Of a stretch of DNA of 64,000 bases, positions 47,880 to 59,421 are shown piece after piece (the stretch's first letter is position 1; every line of letters starts with the position of its first letter). Both the position numbers and the translations under genes were made by a program. The notes below the pieces were generated by a model. That model worked only from the letters and a program-made list of their open reading frames with translations. It was not told the DNA's origin and ran no database searches. The DNA comes from Capsicum annuum (Eukaryota; Streptophyta; Magnoliopsida; Solanales; Solanaceae): assembly GCF_002878395.1 (NCBI RefSeq), contig NC_061121.1, positions 130,359,946-130,423,945 of the forward strand. Direction: 5' to 3'.

Positions 47880-49325
47880 TCTGTTGAAAATATTTTGAAA
47901 TTCTGAGTAGGATTTTGGTTGCTCGAGGGGAAGGTGTTAGGCACCCCTCAGAGCCTATCCGAAGATAGTCCTTAAACACAGTTTAGAAAAATGTTTGAAA
48001 GATATTAGTTTCATTATTTGCCAGATTGAAGGTGATAATGGCATAAACAGTAATTAAATTTAAGACATAGTTACACAAGGAATATATGCTCAGGATAAAC
48101 AAAATGTAACATATAGCTTTTACAAAGTGTAAGGATAAAAAACACTAGAATTTAACAGAAATAATTTTTTTTTGTGATGACAAATACATGTGTTGAAATA
48201 TATAGGAATTTTTAGGATACTTGTAAAAATATGCAGGTTTAATGTTATGTTTAGTTTGGGAAATATCTGTGTGCATGTGCTTGTCATGAGATAAAGATGT
48301 ATAAAAGATGTGAAACATGCTACAATATCAATCAGAAAGTAAAGTAGATTCGTGTGTATTTTACGATGCTATACTAATACTGGTTTATTTATACAAATTT
48401 AGAAGTAGCAGCTAAAGGAAAATGAGTGGAATAAGATAAGCATATATAAATATGGCATAGAAATAAAGTGTATAATTATAATAGTCCCAAAAATAGATAG
48501 ATAAGTGAATAATCATAAAATACCTTGTATATGGTAACGCGTATGTATATATACCTTGTGTTTTAGAGGATTTTAAAATCATAGAGAACTGGAGATAATA
48601 TTAAGAAGTATGAAATGCGTCAAATATCTGAACGGTATTAAAATTAAACAAAATCACACCTTTTGGTGGGTGAGTTATTTATAAGATCGAAAATGGCTTG
48701 ACTAATTAGCATCGTTAGTTATTTACTTGAAATTTCCAGTTAATAGGAGCTAAGCAAAGTTCCAGTTAATAAGAGTTAAGTAACTAATTAATATTTTGAA
48801 AGAAAGTTGGAGTTAGTCATTTTGAACAAATTTTTTTAAAAAAACTTCGCCATCTGGCTTATGCTTAGGACAAAATAACTGCTCTTTTATTTTAAAAGGA
48901 ATTATTGGTTTGCCCTTTCATTTTTTTTTAAAATGAAACTATTGGTTCGTGAAAGTAAAATGAATGATTAAATAATATGTGTTACTATATATCACAACAA
49001 CAACAAACCCAGTGTATTCCCACTTAGTGGGGTCTGGGGGGGTAAGATGTACGCAGTCCATACCTCTACCTCTGATGAAGTAGAAAGGCTGTTTCCGAAA
49101 GACCCCCGGCTCAAGGCATAAGATATCACACAAACACATAGTAAAGCACAGAAGCAGATGACATAACATAAATACGGCACCCATAAGGAATATAAAACAG
49201 AGGAAAGCAGAGGAAAGCACACAGATTCGTAATAAGCATGGAACACTGAATACGGAATCATAACGGGAATAAAAAATAAAAAACCCCCACCAAGTAATTC
49301 CCTACACTAGCGACCCAATCTGGCC

Positions 49326-49852
49326 CTACTCTTCTGCCGTAATTCGCGTCTTCCAGACCTTCCTATCTAGGGTCATGTCCTCGGTGAGCTGTAACTGTTC
49401 CATGTCCCGCCTAATCACCTCACCCCAGTACTTCTTCGGCCTACCCCTACCCCGCCTAAAACCATCCAACGCTAGCCTCTCACACCTACGGACCGGGGCA
49501 TCCATGCCCCTCCTCTTCACGTGTCCGAACCATCTCAATCGTGCTTCCCGCATCTTACACTCCACTGAAGTCACACCAACCTTCTCCCGGATAGTCTCAT
49601 TCCGAACTCTATCCCCTCGAGTCAGTCCACACATCCAGCGCAACATCCGCATTTCTGCCACCTTCATTTTTTGGATGTGGGAGTTCTTAACTGGCCAACA
49701 CTCCGCTCCATACAACAAGGCCGGACGGACTACCACCCTATAGAATTTGCCTTTAAGCTTGGGCGGCACCTTCTTATCACACAGCACCCCCGACGCGAGT
49801 TTCCACTTCATCCATCCCACCCCAATACGGTGCGAGACATCCTCATCAATTT
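49326..49852 (-). pseudogene. C-terminal part of an RTE-clade LINE reverse transcriptase
   Basis: The open frame reads on the minus strand from [20 protein letters not shown] through [60 protein letters not shown] and [20 protein letters not shown] to [14 protein letters not shown]. This is the conserved post-catalytic thumb and C-terminal region of plant RTE LINEs. The catalytic domain and endonuclease are missing (5' truncation). The 160-odd codons are uninterrupted, unlike almost everything else in the window, suggesting a younger insertion. Confidence 0.92.
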
Positions 49853-50261
49853 AAAAGATATGTAAAGGAGTCAGCTCTACTGACCTAAAGAGAACTCAAG
49901 TTATTATTTGTGGCAGGAAGACGCTGTATTGAGCCGTGGCTGAGATCAAGGACTCTAGCAGAACAACCACAGGTCAATAGTTCATCAGGCAGGGCCTATC
50001 AACTTCCAATAAGTAATGAGAACAATATCTTCAAGAGGTAGAAAAAGTAAAATAATTGGCTAGCAACGTAGTTTAAGGACGTACATATTACTATTTACAA
50101 TTTAACAGAAGTAGATAAATGACCCTTGCCCAATAGAAGGAATCAAACTTGATTCTACTAGATGGCTAAGATAAGTTTACCATTTGACCATAGTTATAAT
50201 GACAAATTAAAAACACAATCAAATTGACATCAAAGTGACTATATTGGATGGACCAAGTAGG

Positions 50262-50578
50262 CTTAGGCCTGCTTACAAATTTTTGCAATGGTGGGCATGC
50301 CATCTACAATTCTTAGACATTGTAGAAGAATAATGGAGGCATGATATTGAGGGATGTAAAATGTTCATAGTGGTAAAGGAGTTGAAGTATTTAAAGATGA
50401 GATTGAGAAGACTAAATGGCCAAACAATTCAGGAACATTATCACAGAAGCAAATGACAAAAGGGTTGCTTTTGCACAAGCCCAGGCTTCATTGAACCTAT
50501 CACCATTGGACAAAAGTTTACAAGCTCAAAAAAGGAACAACACCAAAAGTTCAGAAGGTCATCATACTTGGCTGAGAT
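50262..50578 (+). pseudogene. L1-type LINE fragment (endonuclease-RT linker)
   Basis: The plus strand reads LRPAYKFLQWWACHLQFLDI, a stop, then WRHDIEGCKMFIVVKELKYL and KMRLRRLNG. After a frameshift it continues AKQFRNIITEANDKRVAFAQ and AQASLNLSPLDKSLQAQKR. This is the segment between endonuclease and RT in plant L1-type LINEs (W..H..F...V...W ... LK.LK..L..LN). It is opposite in strand to the RTE part and is very decayed. Confidence 0.65.
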
Positions 50579-52584
50579 ATTAGTAGATATGACTTATTAG
50601 ATGTCATGCAATCATGAAAACAAGATTAAAGGAACAAGAAAATATCATTAACATCATTATACAGCTTCAAATATTATATTAATCAAAAAATTTTATTTTA
50701 TTCTATATTTTTATCAAGCTTAACTGCATCAGATCTCCAATTTCACTTGCATGGTCTAATTAAAGAGGAAATTTTTTTTTTTACATTGATAAGAGAGCAT
50801 ACCAGACATTATAAAGACCATGAAATCAGATAATTACTGGCATAAAAAAAGATTATTTTTCAACATCTACTAAAAATTCAACAACATAAATCATAGATTT
50901 CAATTGCATGATCAAATTAAAATTTAAAAAAATCACAAATAGAGGAGAATTTATCAGACTTTACAGAGACTAAATCAATTATTGACGTATGATTGGGGTT
51001 TATTTTTCTACATCTACTACAAATTCAACAATTAATAAACCCCAGATTTCACTTGGATGTTCAAATCTACAAAAAGAAAAAGAAAAACACAGTAAAAGGA
51101 GAACTTACTAGACATTTCGGAGACCAAAATCAAATACCAACCAACATAAATGGAGATTATTTTCAAAGATCTATACAAATTTAACAATAAATAACACGGA
51201 ATGATTTGAAGAATCCAACAAGAAACAAGTCGGAAAGCTTCGAAAAAACTAAGTAAGAAAAAAGAAATGCTTGGACCTTTCAGCAGCTATTTTTTGTTCC
51301 AAAGTGGAGTTTGGAAACTGTGATGAAGGTGAATCTGTGTTACTATATATAGAAATGTTAAATGGACGAAAGATTTTCGGAGGAAACTAATTCTACATAT
51401 TTTGAAGCTAAACAAACTAAACAAGTTAGAGTTAATCCAAATTCAATCACACCACACAAAATAAATATTTAAATAAATATGAGGTTAGTAAGATAGTATC
51501 AATATGATAAGAGAATGTAAAAAAAAAATAGAAGATTAGACAATTATGAAATAATAAATGTACGTGAGTATACAAGCTGGGGAACAAATACCAAACATGA
51601 ACGCAAAAGATCAACTAAAACACAACTTTAACAGGAAAGGGCTCGCAATCATCTCGATAATTGTCCGTGCAGCCATGAAAACTCAAAATCAGTTTATACC
51701 ACTCATACACTTTTTCAATAGTACTAGCAAATGCACACTTAAATGTAAGAGATTCCCATTGTTAAATTTAGGGACAGTGACGATCATTATAAAAAAATGA
51801 GCCTACGTATTACCCGTGACTTCATTGGTTGTTACCCCATTCTTAAAGTGAGCCAATCCTTAAATGCTATGAAAAATTCGGCCACCAAAATCAAATATTC
51901 CAAGTTATAACCAAGGCTTTTCCGTTACTGTTAGCACGAACCAGATTAAGGTAACAATTTTTAAGCCTAGATGGACAGATACTCATATGCGGATCCAAGT
52001 AAACATATTAACCAAACAAGACAGCCACACTGAGCAAAATAAAGATTTACACACATATTTAAGGAATTGAAATAAGCAAAAGGGAAAAGAACCAAATAAA
52101 ACACAGACGGGTATACATGATTGACTCAACGTAGCTTCCACTTCTTCGCTAAGCACAAAACCCTTTAAAAATTATTTGAAATTTTAATCGACATGTTACT
52201 ACATACCAAAAAATAAGACAGACCCCATTATGATCTTAACGAAGTTAATCAATATATTCCCACTAAATAGACGTCGATGGCAAAATATGAAAAAAAAAAA
52301 AGAAATGAAAAGCTTAATGGTTCCAAGTTTTGAAATTTTGTACAAGGACAGGAAAAGAGACCATTAAATGAGAGGTGTTTTACTGTAATACCCCATACTT
52401 CTGCCTAACTTAAATTCATCCCAAAATGTTAAAGACTTGCTTTAAAAGATGAATCCACTTTATAAATGTGGAATTTTCAATATTCTAACTTTTTGTTGTT
52501 TGAAAAATTGAATAAGCGCTCCATCGATATCAAATTCGCCCAAATCCAACACCCGGGCGAAGAGTTAGAGCCATTTTAGTAAGA

Positions 52585-52870
52585 CAGTGTGCCACCTGAG
52601 CCATCAATGCATCGCGGAGCATGCCAAAATGGCAATCATCAAAATCCAGTGGGCCTCCGCGATTATGGAGCGTCGCGCCAAGGCTCAAATCCAGAGTTGT
52701 CAATTTCCAATGTCTCATCGCGATACCACTGCATCGCGGTAAGATTCCAGGACCCATCCAATATTGCAACCTGATTTCACTGCGTCGTGTCGTCAGCCCA
52801 GTTTCTAGTTGGCAATTTCCAGTGGCACGATGTGATAGCGCTATGTCGCGCCAGGTGCTTAAATTGAGTT
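52585..52870. repeat. Iterated palindromic block upstream of the LTR promoter (second Tekay LTR)
   Basis: Words CATCGCGG, TCCGCGATTATGGAGCGTCGCG, CATCGCGATACCACTGCATCGCGG and ATGTCGCGCC recur in both orientations, about 200-485 bp inside the LTR. None matches the words in the solo LTR or the minus-strand LTRs of the same family. Confidence 0.6.
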
Positions 52871-53111
52871 TTCAGTGACGAAAAATAAAAACCTTCTAAG
52901 GGCAATTGGATCTTTTCCATGACCTAGATCAACATTTAACCACAAAATTATGACCTAAAAACCCCATTACATCACTTTTCCTCACTTTCTCTCAAGAAAA
53001 AAATCCTTCTCTTTCAAGAGGTAAAAACCCTAGCTCAATAAATCAAGGCCAATTCCGAGAATCTTTCCAAGAACTTCAAGAATTTAGATTTTCAGGTATG
53101 CTCAGTATTCA

Positions 53112-53136
53112 TTCATGGATTCCTTTCGTCCATGAA
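53112..53136. repeat. Stem-loop with CTTTC loop, compensated arms
   Basis: Arms TTCATGGA (53112-53119) and TCCATGAA (53129-53136) enclose TTCCTTTCG. Relative to 8230-8254 the stem has changed on both sides and still pairs. It follows TTTTCAGGTATG by about 15 bp. Confidence 0.7.
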
Positions 53137-53991
53137 GCCCAAGAATCAAGTTTTAAATCATGCATTATGAATATTATGTTGTGGGTTGATTATGTTTATG
53201 TGATTGTTGTTGTATGGTTCCCAAGTTGGAATCTCAATTTTTTATGTGAGGTGTTAATTGATGATTATACCTATGCCCTAAGTGGTGCATGTAAGGTGTT
53301 TGATAAAATGCCTAGAAGACTAGAAATCACGTAATATAGTTCAATTGTAACTTAAGTGATGGATTCATGTTTTACCCTTATGTTCAAATTACTCTCATGC
53401 TATTGATATGCAATGTAGATGTTTGATGAAATACGCATGATGCCAGAATATAAAATTATGACATTGATTATATGCAGTCCTTCCATGTACATAATTATGA
53501 TAACCATGTACTTCATGAAATCCCCAACTTATTGTATTATGAATTATTGATATTGGTTATGTGTTCAAGAAGTGTCAAGTCTTGTCAGTTTCATGCTATC
53601 GAGTTCTGGGGGTAATTATACCCGAAAATTTAGCTGTGTGCCTAGCCAGTGTTAGTTTTCACGATACTCTCAGTCAAGCCATGATCAGGAGAATTCAGCC
53701 AGTCATGTGCCTCAGGAAAACTCATAACATTCTGTCGGTTAACGAAATTTAGTTGTATTCTGTCGGTTAATGGAAATCCAGTGAACTCGATTTAATTTAG
53801 TTAATCAGTAAAATCAGTAACAAATCAGTCCAACCTCGTATGAACTAGGAAATCAGTTCTGTATCTATTCAGTTGGGAGTAGGATTCAGCATTGAGTGAA
53901 CCCAGAGATGAGGATACACATTGTAAGCCAGTAGAGGGTGTGATACTTAGTAGCAATCCCTGTGTTCCAGAACTATGTAGCTAGCGTAGGT

Positions 53992-54030
53992 TGAGATGTA
54001 CCCCTACGAGTCTAGGGACTATACATCTCA
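53992..54030. repeat. 9-bp perfect inverted repeat at the variable box
   Basis: TGAGATGTA and TACATCTCA flank 21 bp. It sits directly after GTAGGT, exactly where the solo LTR has CATCAAC/GTTGATG (9033-9060). The sequences are unrelated. Confidence 0.75.
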
Positions 54031-54220
54031 TTTGAATTTTCCTTACAGGAAGGGTTGGCAGAAGAACTCCCTATTTGAGAGGGTTTACTCACAGCTTGTC
54101 TTTACTCGTGGCACGATAGTGACACCCTTCCAGATGGGGTTACAGGTTGGACTCCACCAATTCAAATTTGGGGCATGTCGATTAGATGATTACCTCCCAC
54201 AGTTTTAGTTACAGAATCAG

Positions 54221-54358
54221 GACTGTTAGATACAGTCACTCAGTCTTACTAATAGAACTCAGATAGTTCTTCAGATATCAGGACTGTCAGATACTGTCAC
54301 TCAGTACACTACAAAACTCAGCTAGTTTTATCAGATTTTAGGACTGTCAGACACAGTC
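54221..54358. repeat. Alternating small hairpins, second Tekay LTR
   Basis: GACTGT/ACAGTC units (54221-54237 and 54342-54358 perfect; 54282-54298 with one arm mismatch) alternate with AGAACT-CAGAT-AGTTCT (54254-54270) and AAAACT-CAGCT-AGTTTT (54313-54329). The last pair shows a compensated change in both arms relative to its neighbour. Confidence 0.7.
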
Positions 54359-55193
54359 ACCCAGTTAATAGTAGATTAATTATACGAAATTTATGTTACC
54401 AATATTCAGATTTCAAGACTGCCAGATACAGCCAATCAGACCAGTTCTTCATAATCAGCACTGTTAGAAACTGTTATTTCTTTATAAGAAATACGATATC
54501 ATCTCCTCAACACTCAATAGACTTAGTCATTCAGTATCCCAATATTAGTACTTGGATATCAAAAAATCCACGTTATCAGAATTCATAAGTCAGTGTTTTC
54601 ACGATCTCAGTCACAGTCACGTATTTATGCATGTATTCTCCCATTCATGTTAGTCAGTCAGTTAGTATTGTTCATGCATATGAACCATTGCATTCAGCCA
54701 CCTCACTTACATTCCAGTATATTTAATGTACTGACGCATTTGGGCTATGGTGTTTTATACCCTAGGTTTAGAAGCATGAGCTCCCAAGTATCCTTAGTAG
54801 ATCAGACGTTCAGCAGCCAGACTAGCAGTGAGTCCTCATCATTCGAGGATAGCATGATTTTTTTATTACTTTATTATTTCAGTAGTTCCCAGTTAGTTGG
54901 GGATATGCCCATCAACTCCACAGATTTCAGATAGTTTAAAGGCTTTTAGACTACATCATGTTTCAGACAGTTTATTTCAGTGTTAGGTATTATTATACCC
55001 CATTACAGATAATGTTTTATATTCAATGTTAGTTCAGTTTTGAACCTTATGGCGTTACAACTTTTATTTTGTATATTTATAGTGTATTATTCAGTACTCA
55101 ATTACAGATATCAGTCATGGGTTAGCTTGTGGTCCTTCAGGGTTATGAGTACCGTGTAGTAATCCGGGTACCAGATTCGGGGCGTTACAAACT

Positions 55194-55205
55194 TGGTATC
55201 AGAGC
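55194..55205 (+). other. Primer-binding site (initiator Met tRNA)
   Basis: TGGTATCAGAGC lies four bases after the LTR end, the usual plant arrangement. Confidence 0.92.
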
Positions 55206-55413
55206 TAGGTTTTCAACAGTGTCCTAGGAATTCTAAATAGCCATATCTAGTAGAGTCTTGTACATGGGTGTGTTGTACACCACACTTATGTGCAGGAGGC
55301 TTTGAGATGTTTTAGGAATAATTTCCCTTCTTTCGGTATTAATGTCATGCCAGTTACCATAATCTCTAATTATTTTATCAATCTAATCCTTTTCTTCCTC
55401 TCGCTTACAGAAT

Positions 55414-56061
55414 ATGCCTTCCAAAGGGGCTAGCGAAAAGAGAATCGATAATCAGTCAATACCTAAGCCCTTTCAAGCAGATCCCCTGTACGAACATATT
55501 TCCCATATAGAATTTAGGACTGTGTTTACTACTCTAGCCAATTCAGTCATTACTCTGAATGAACGTCTAGCTGTTATTCCAGCCAACCCAATGGCCAATT
55601 CAGCTATAGCCAGGATTTGGGACTTCCCCGAATGAATCATTCCTTATTCTCAGGTTTTAAGTCTAAAGAGGATCCACATGAGTTCCTTGACTAGGTTCAG
55701 AAAGTTACAGACATCATGGGAGTGACTTTCAGTGAGAGTGCAGAGTTAGCTACTTATCAGCTATAAGATGTAGCCCATACGTAGTTTAAAACAGTGGTAG
55801 GTAGACATGGGTACAGATGTAGAGCCCATAGAATGGGAAGAGTTTTCTACAGTCTTCTTAGATAGATTATTTCCCCTAGAAAAGAAAGAAGCCAAAGTGT
55901 TAGAGTTCATCAATCTCAGACAAGGTAGCATGAGTGTAAAAGAATACTCCCTCAAGTTCACCCAGTTAGCAAGGTATGCTCCCCATGTAGTAGTAGATAA
56001 TAGATATAGAATGGGAGTTAAAGCACCTACTACTAAAGCAGAAACACGATCTTTAATGTAG
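55414..56061 (+). pseudogene. Gag of the second Tekay-type element, truncated
   Basis: It starts MPSKGASEKRIDNQSIPKPF with a proper ATG 208 bp after the primer-binding site, then FRTVFTTLANSVITLNERLA and ARIWDFPE. A frameshift leads to FKSKEDPHEFL and VQKVTDIMGVTFSESAELAT. A third frame (55807-56061) reads MGTDVEPIEWEEFSTVFLDR, EAKVLEFINLRQGSMSVKEY and FTQLARYAPHVVVDNRYRMG. It matches the minus-strand gag at 25841-26836 part by part. The element ends here, with family D LTR sequence following, and no pol is present. Confidence 0.85.
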
Positions 56062-56069
56062 TCTGGCTA

Positions 56070-56729
56070 CAACAATGGGAGGGTTAAAATGGCCCTATTA
56101 GAGCTAAAGCTTGCATCGCTTTTAGCAGCCATTGGGTGCAAAAGTGCACCACTGGAAAAGGTCTAGGTCCATTAAAGTGGCCCATGGGTGCTAAAGTGTT
56201 GAGTGCTAAAGCGATACAATAGGCTCTTAAGCAGCCCTACCAGTTGGCATGGATCGAATTTTGTTATGTCTGGCATAGACATTGGAACACTGCGCAAAAA
56301 AAATATGCTACAATACCAAATTCAATATTCTGAACTCACTGAAACCATCAAAACTTTTATCCAAGATTGTTTTGACTAAATATGCAGCCCACACCTACAA
56401 TTTCATTTTTCACATAATCCTCTTTATAGTCCAAAATAAGTACGCAAGCCTCGAGACCTGAACCAAGGGTACCCTAGCCTAAAATCAACATTTCAAAGTT
56501 GATGGCTGTCAGAATTCTCATCTGAGGTCATCAACTAGTTATTTTTGTCTAAGACTAAATCCTAAATGACAAAAGCTCTAAAATAAGAAAATGAGCCTAA
56601 AATCCAAACAGACTATCCGATAACCAAACCGACTATTTTGACAAGTCACAAATAACCTTTATCCATAATAGGAAGGATCAAAACACCAAAAATGCACACA
56701 AAGTAAGAAAATTACCTAAAGTCATTATA
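56070..56729 (-). mobile_element. Fragment of a family D LTR
   Basis: Phrases and order match 11815-12528: GCTAAAGCG words (56085-56245), then AACCAAGGGTACCCTAGCC, comparable to the CCGAACCAAAGGTCCATC stretch, TCAACATTTCAAAG comparable to TCAATGTTTCAAAG, and a minus-strand start near 56729 (TATAATGAC). It has replaced the remainder of the Tekay gag. Confidence 0.5.
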
Positions 56730-56859
56730 ATATCCATAATTAAAAAGACTTTCATTCATGAAAGTCAATTGATAGAAAGATCACAAAAGCTCAAAGGGAT
56801 GAGGTACTGGGCCCATATGCTCTGGGAATGACTTCAAATATAACCTCAAATAAGACTAT

Positions 56860-57612
56860 TTTATCTTGTTTTGATGAAGATAAGATGACTACAAGGGATA
56901 AGGTCCCTGGATGTCTAAAGGTGCAGTACAGCTGGCATGCATCTGCTTAGTTTTGTCGTCTAGTATAACAAACTGTGCAGGTTCTTCTTGTACTATTGAT
57001 GTCACTTTGTCTAATTATATTTCAACCCTATTCATCACTTATCTATAAAATAAAAAAGATTCTTCTTCATCAAATAGTTTTTTCAAATCCAAAAATTAAA
57101 GAGTGAAAGAAAGGCAATACCTTAATTCAACTTTACTCAAGTTCTTATTTTTTGGTATGCATAAAACAAATGAGTGTTCTTGAGTGAGTCCAGAATTATA
57201 ACTTAATTAATCAAGTTATAAGAGTAATGTTTATTTTGTTTTTGCTTTGAAAGTGCTTAGGTTGAGTTGCCTAAGATTGAAATTAGTTAAAGTTAACTAG
57301 TGTAGTAAGAGTCTTGGCAGAGTTGTCAAGTTAAAGTTATATTAGAGTTACTACAAGTAGGACGAGCCTAGAGTTACCCTTTAGTCCGAGCCTGTAATCA
57401 AGAGGTTAATTGTAGTGAACTTTTGGGGTTCTTGTAATGGCAAGCCATGGTTTTTATTCCCTTGAGCAAGGGTGTTTTCCATGTTAAATTTTTTGTTCTT
57501 TATGTTTCTTGCATTGTGTTGTGTTCCTGGTTAAATTACTGTTTTATTGCCTATGATAGATTTTGAGGGACCCAGTCCGTTATAGTGTGGTGCAAACCCT
57601 AGGGTTTTAATG
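56860..57612 (+). mobile_element. 5' LTR of the copia element, about 750 bp
   Basis: The start region (TTATCTTGTTTTGATGAAG... AGATGACTACAAGGGA) matches the beginning of the 3' LTR at 63941 (TGTATCTTATTTTGAAGATG... GTATGACTGCAAGGGA). It ends in CTAGGGTTTTAATGA just before the primer-binding site. The TG terminus has decayed to TT. Confidence 0.6.
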
Positions 57613-57614
57613 AT

Positions 57615-57627
57615 TAGTATCAAATCT
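57615..57627 (+). other. Degenerate primer-binding site
   Basis: TAGTATCAAATCT matches TGGTATCAGAGCT at ten of thirteen positions and lies directly after the LTR, followed by CACTCTGAAAGG. Confidence 0.5.
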
Positions 57628-57669
57628 AAGACACTCTGAAAGGTTTACACTTAGAGTGGTTTGGTTATC

Positions 57670-59421
57670 ATGGATGCTCTGCCTAACTTAGAAAAAGGTA
57701 AACTACCACTAGGCTAACTAGATTTAATGGGCAATTCTATGGGTGGTGGAGAACCTAAATAATTGACTTTATCATGGCCATAATTCTTAATGGTCCTAAT
57801 GTTCCAGTTAAATAAGTCTAAGAAGTAGAAATTACAAGAAAAGTATTAAAAAGTAGAAGAGATTTCAATGATGAAGATAGAAAGAAAATTGAGAAAAATT
57901 ACAAGACTAAGAAACTATTATTTTGTTGCATAGAACCTGATGCATACAATAGGGTTTCAGCTTGTGAAAATGCCAAGGAGATTTGGGATTGCTGGACAAC
58001 TTCTCATCAAGGTACCATTGATGTGAAGGATTCAAAAGTAGACATTTTGACTACTCAGTATGAGACCTTAACCATGAATGAAGGAGAAATAATCTAAGAA
58101 ATGCGTTCAAGATTCACTACTATCACAAATGAGCTTCACTTCTTAGGAGAAGTAGTTCCATTATATAAGAAAGTATGGAATATTCTTAGTGTTCTTCCTA
58201 AGTCCTGGGAAAGCAAAGTGGATGCCATAGCAGAAGCAAGAAACCTAAAGAACCTCACTATGGATGAACTGATTGGAAATCTAAAAAACTATGAGCTCAA
58301 GAAGCAGCAAGTGCTGGAAAAGAATGAACTAAAATGGAAAAATCCTTGGCAGTGAAGTCTTCCAAACATGATTTAGTAGAAGTGGACACTCATATTGACT
58401 ATTTGGAAAAAATAATTATCAAATATCTGAGGAAGAGAGGTCAGTTATAAAGAAGAAGAAGCAACAACAAAGGAGGAAGTAACGTTGAAGTACGTCACAA
58501 ATGTTAAAGTCTAGAGTATTTCATCAAGGACTCTCCAGTACACAAATTGAACTATCAGAAGTATTTAAATAATGAAGGTGGAAGGGAAAGAATAGACACC
58601 AGATCCCTAAAAATTAATGAAGAAAAGTTACAACAGATTATGCAGTAAAGCAAGCTCTAGCAATATAGGGAGATTCTTCTAGTGAATATGATGGGGATGA
58701 GAATCCAGGAGATGTATCTATGTCAGCTATAGAAGATAGTCTAGTTATCTATGATTCCTTGGTCCAGTTATCTATGATTCCTTGTTCGGATTCATGGAAA
58801 ACACATAACAAGAAGAAGAAAAAGAGTTAACTCTTTCTGATATTAAGGAATACCTAGATAACTAACTTCTAGGAACATAAAAAAGCTTGAAAGTTTGTTG
58901 ATAGACTCTCTGTGTGAATTAACTACTAAGAAAAATGCTTTAGAGAGAAAGTGGAGAAGCAAGAACTTAAACTGATTGGTCTAAATCTCCAAATATCTAA
59001 ATCTAAAGAAATGGTCACTAACGTAAAATCTAAAAATTGAAGTTGCATTAGTCAGCTGGAGAAGTTAATTGCTTTGGATGGTAAATGGAAAAAAGAATCT
59101 TCATGGTTTCAGATTGAACTTGAAAAGAAACTGAAGGTCTCTCAATGATATCTTATGTATTCACTCCACAAGAATGAAGAGTTGGAAAAGGACCTGGTCT
59201 TTTTAAGAGAAGATCTTAATAATTCCCTTAAATGGACTACATTATCAATAATCCTTTCTAACTTAAACAACCAAGGTTCTAATAATAGAAAAGGTCTTGG
59301 TTATCAAGAAAAAACTCAACCTACTAGGTTTTATGGAAAGGCTGATCCTGATACTAGAAACAAAGTCCACTAGCCTCTATGTACTTATTATGGAATACAT
59401 GGACACATGAAGGAAAAAATG
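57670..59421 (+). pseudogene. Ty1/copia Gag (UBN2 type), broken
   Basis: It starts ATGGATGCTCTGCC. Interrupted frames give RDFNDEDRKKIEKNYKTKK-like sequence, then AYNRVSACENAKEIWDCWTT, QYETLTMNEGEI, MRSRFTTITNELHFLGEVVP, VWNILSVLPKSWESKVDAIA and NLTMDELIGNLKNYELKK. All are signature blocks of the UBN2 gag domain. A long Lys/Glu-rich, coiled-coil-like tail follows (LEKDLVFLREDLNNSLKWTT). The zinc knuckle at 59380-59421 reads CTYYGIHGHMKEKM: the second and the last Cys are mutated (Y and M), so it could not bind zinc. Confidence 0.85.

Larger units (their letters stand above)
48993..51335 (-). mobile_element. Chimeric LINE insertion (RTE 3' end) with a 15-bp target-site duplication
   Basis: TGTGTTACTATATAT occurs on both sides (48978-48992 and 51336-51350). 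The other LTR has the site once near 33,019, so it shows the state before insertion. The minus-strand 3' end is GGGTTTGTTGTTGTTGTG, a TTG-repeat tail typical of plant RTE LINEs. Only about 0.86 kb (48993-49852) is RTE. The remaining 1.48 kb is unrelated and contains a plus-strand L1-type fragment. Both lie inside the same duplication. Confidence 0.85.
31762..52383 (-). mobile_element. Tat/Ogre-type Ty3 retrotransposon, about 20 kb
   Basis: On the minus strand the order is 5' LTR, an extra ORF, gag, protease region, RT, RNase H, a second RNase H-like segment, integrase, a long repeat-rich 3' untranslated region and the 3' LTR. The upstream extra ORF, the archaeal-like second RNase H and LTRs of several kb are hallmarks of the Tat lineage, especially Ogre. 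All genes carry stops. A LINE of 2.3 kb lies in the 5' LTR. The outer end of the 5' LTR is missing, replaced at 52384 by a Tekay-type LTR. The LTR copies differ by roughly 4-10 percent in stretches compared by eye. Confidence 0.85.
47877..52383 (-). mobile_element. 5' LTR of the Tat/Ogre element, truncated at both ends and split by a LINE
   Basis: After removing the LINE (48993-51335) it is collinear with 31918-34232 of the 3' LTR. It lacks the outer 2.1 kb, because a Tekay-type LTR begins at 52384 after GGTGTTTTAC. It also lacks about 155 bp at the inner end. Confidence 0.85.
52384..55189 (+). mobile_element. 5' LTR of a second Tekay-type element, 2806 bp
   Basis: It starts TGTAATACCCCATACTTC and ends GGGGCGTTACA, followed by AACT and a perfect primer-binding site. 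It is collinear with the other three family A LTRs, but the iterated block and one inverted-repeat box have completely different sequence. It inserted into the Tat/Ogre 5' LTR at TTTAC; no matching right flank is in the window. Confidence 0.88.

Noticed and set aside
49375..49743. 122-residue plus-strand open frame
   Set aside because: It is the exact antisense of the RTE reverse transcriptase frame, whose minus-strand reading is clearly the real one.
53098..53334. Open frame containing GACKVFDKMPRR, reminiscent of a pentatricopeptide repeat
   Set aside because: It is a short match inside a Tekay LTR. The homologous LTR positions do not conserve it, so it is a chance resemblance.
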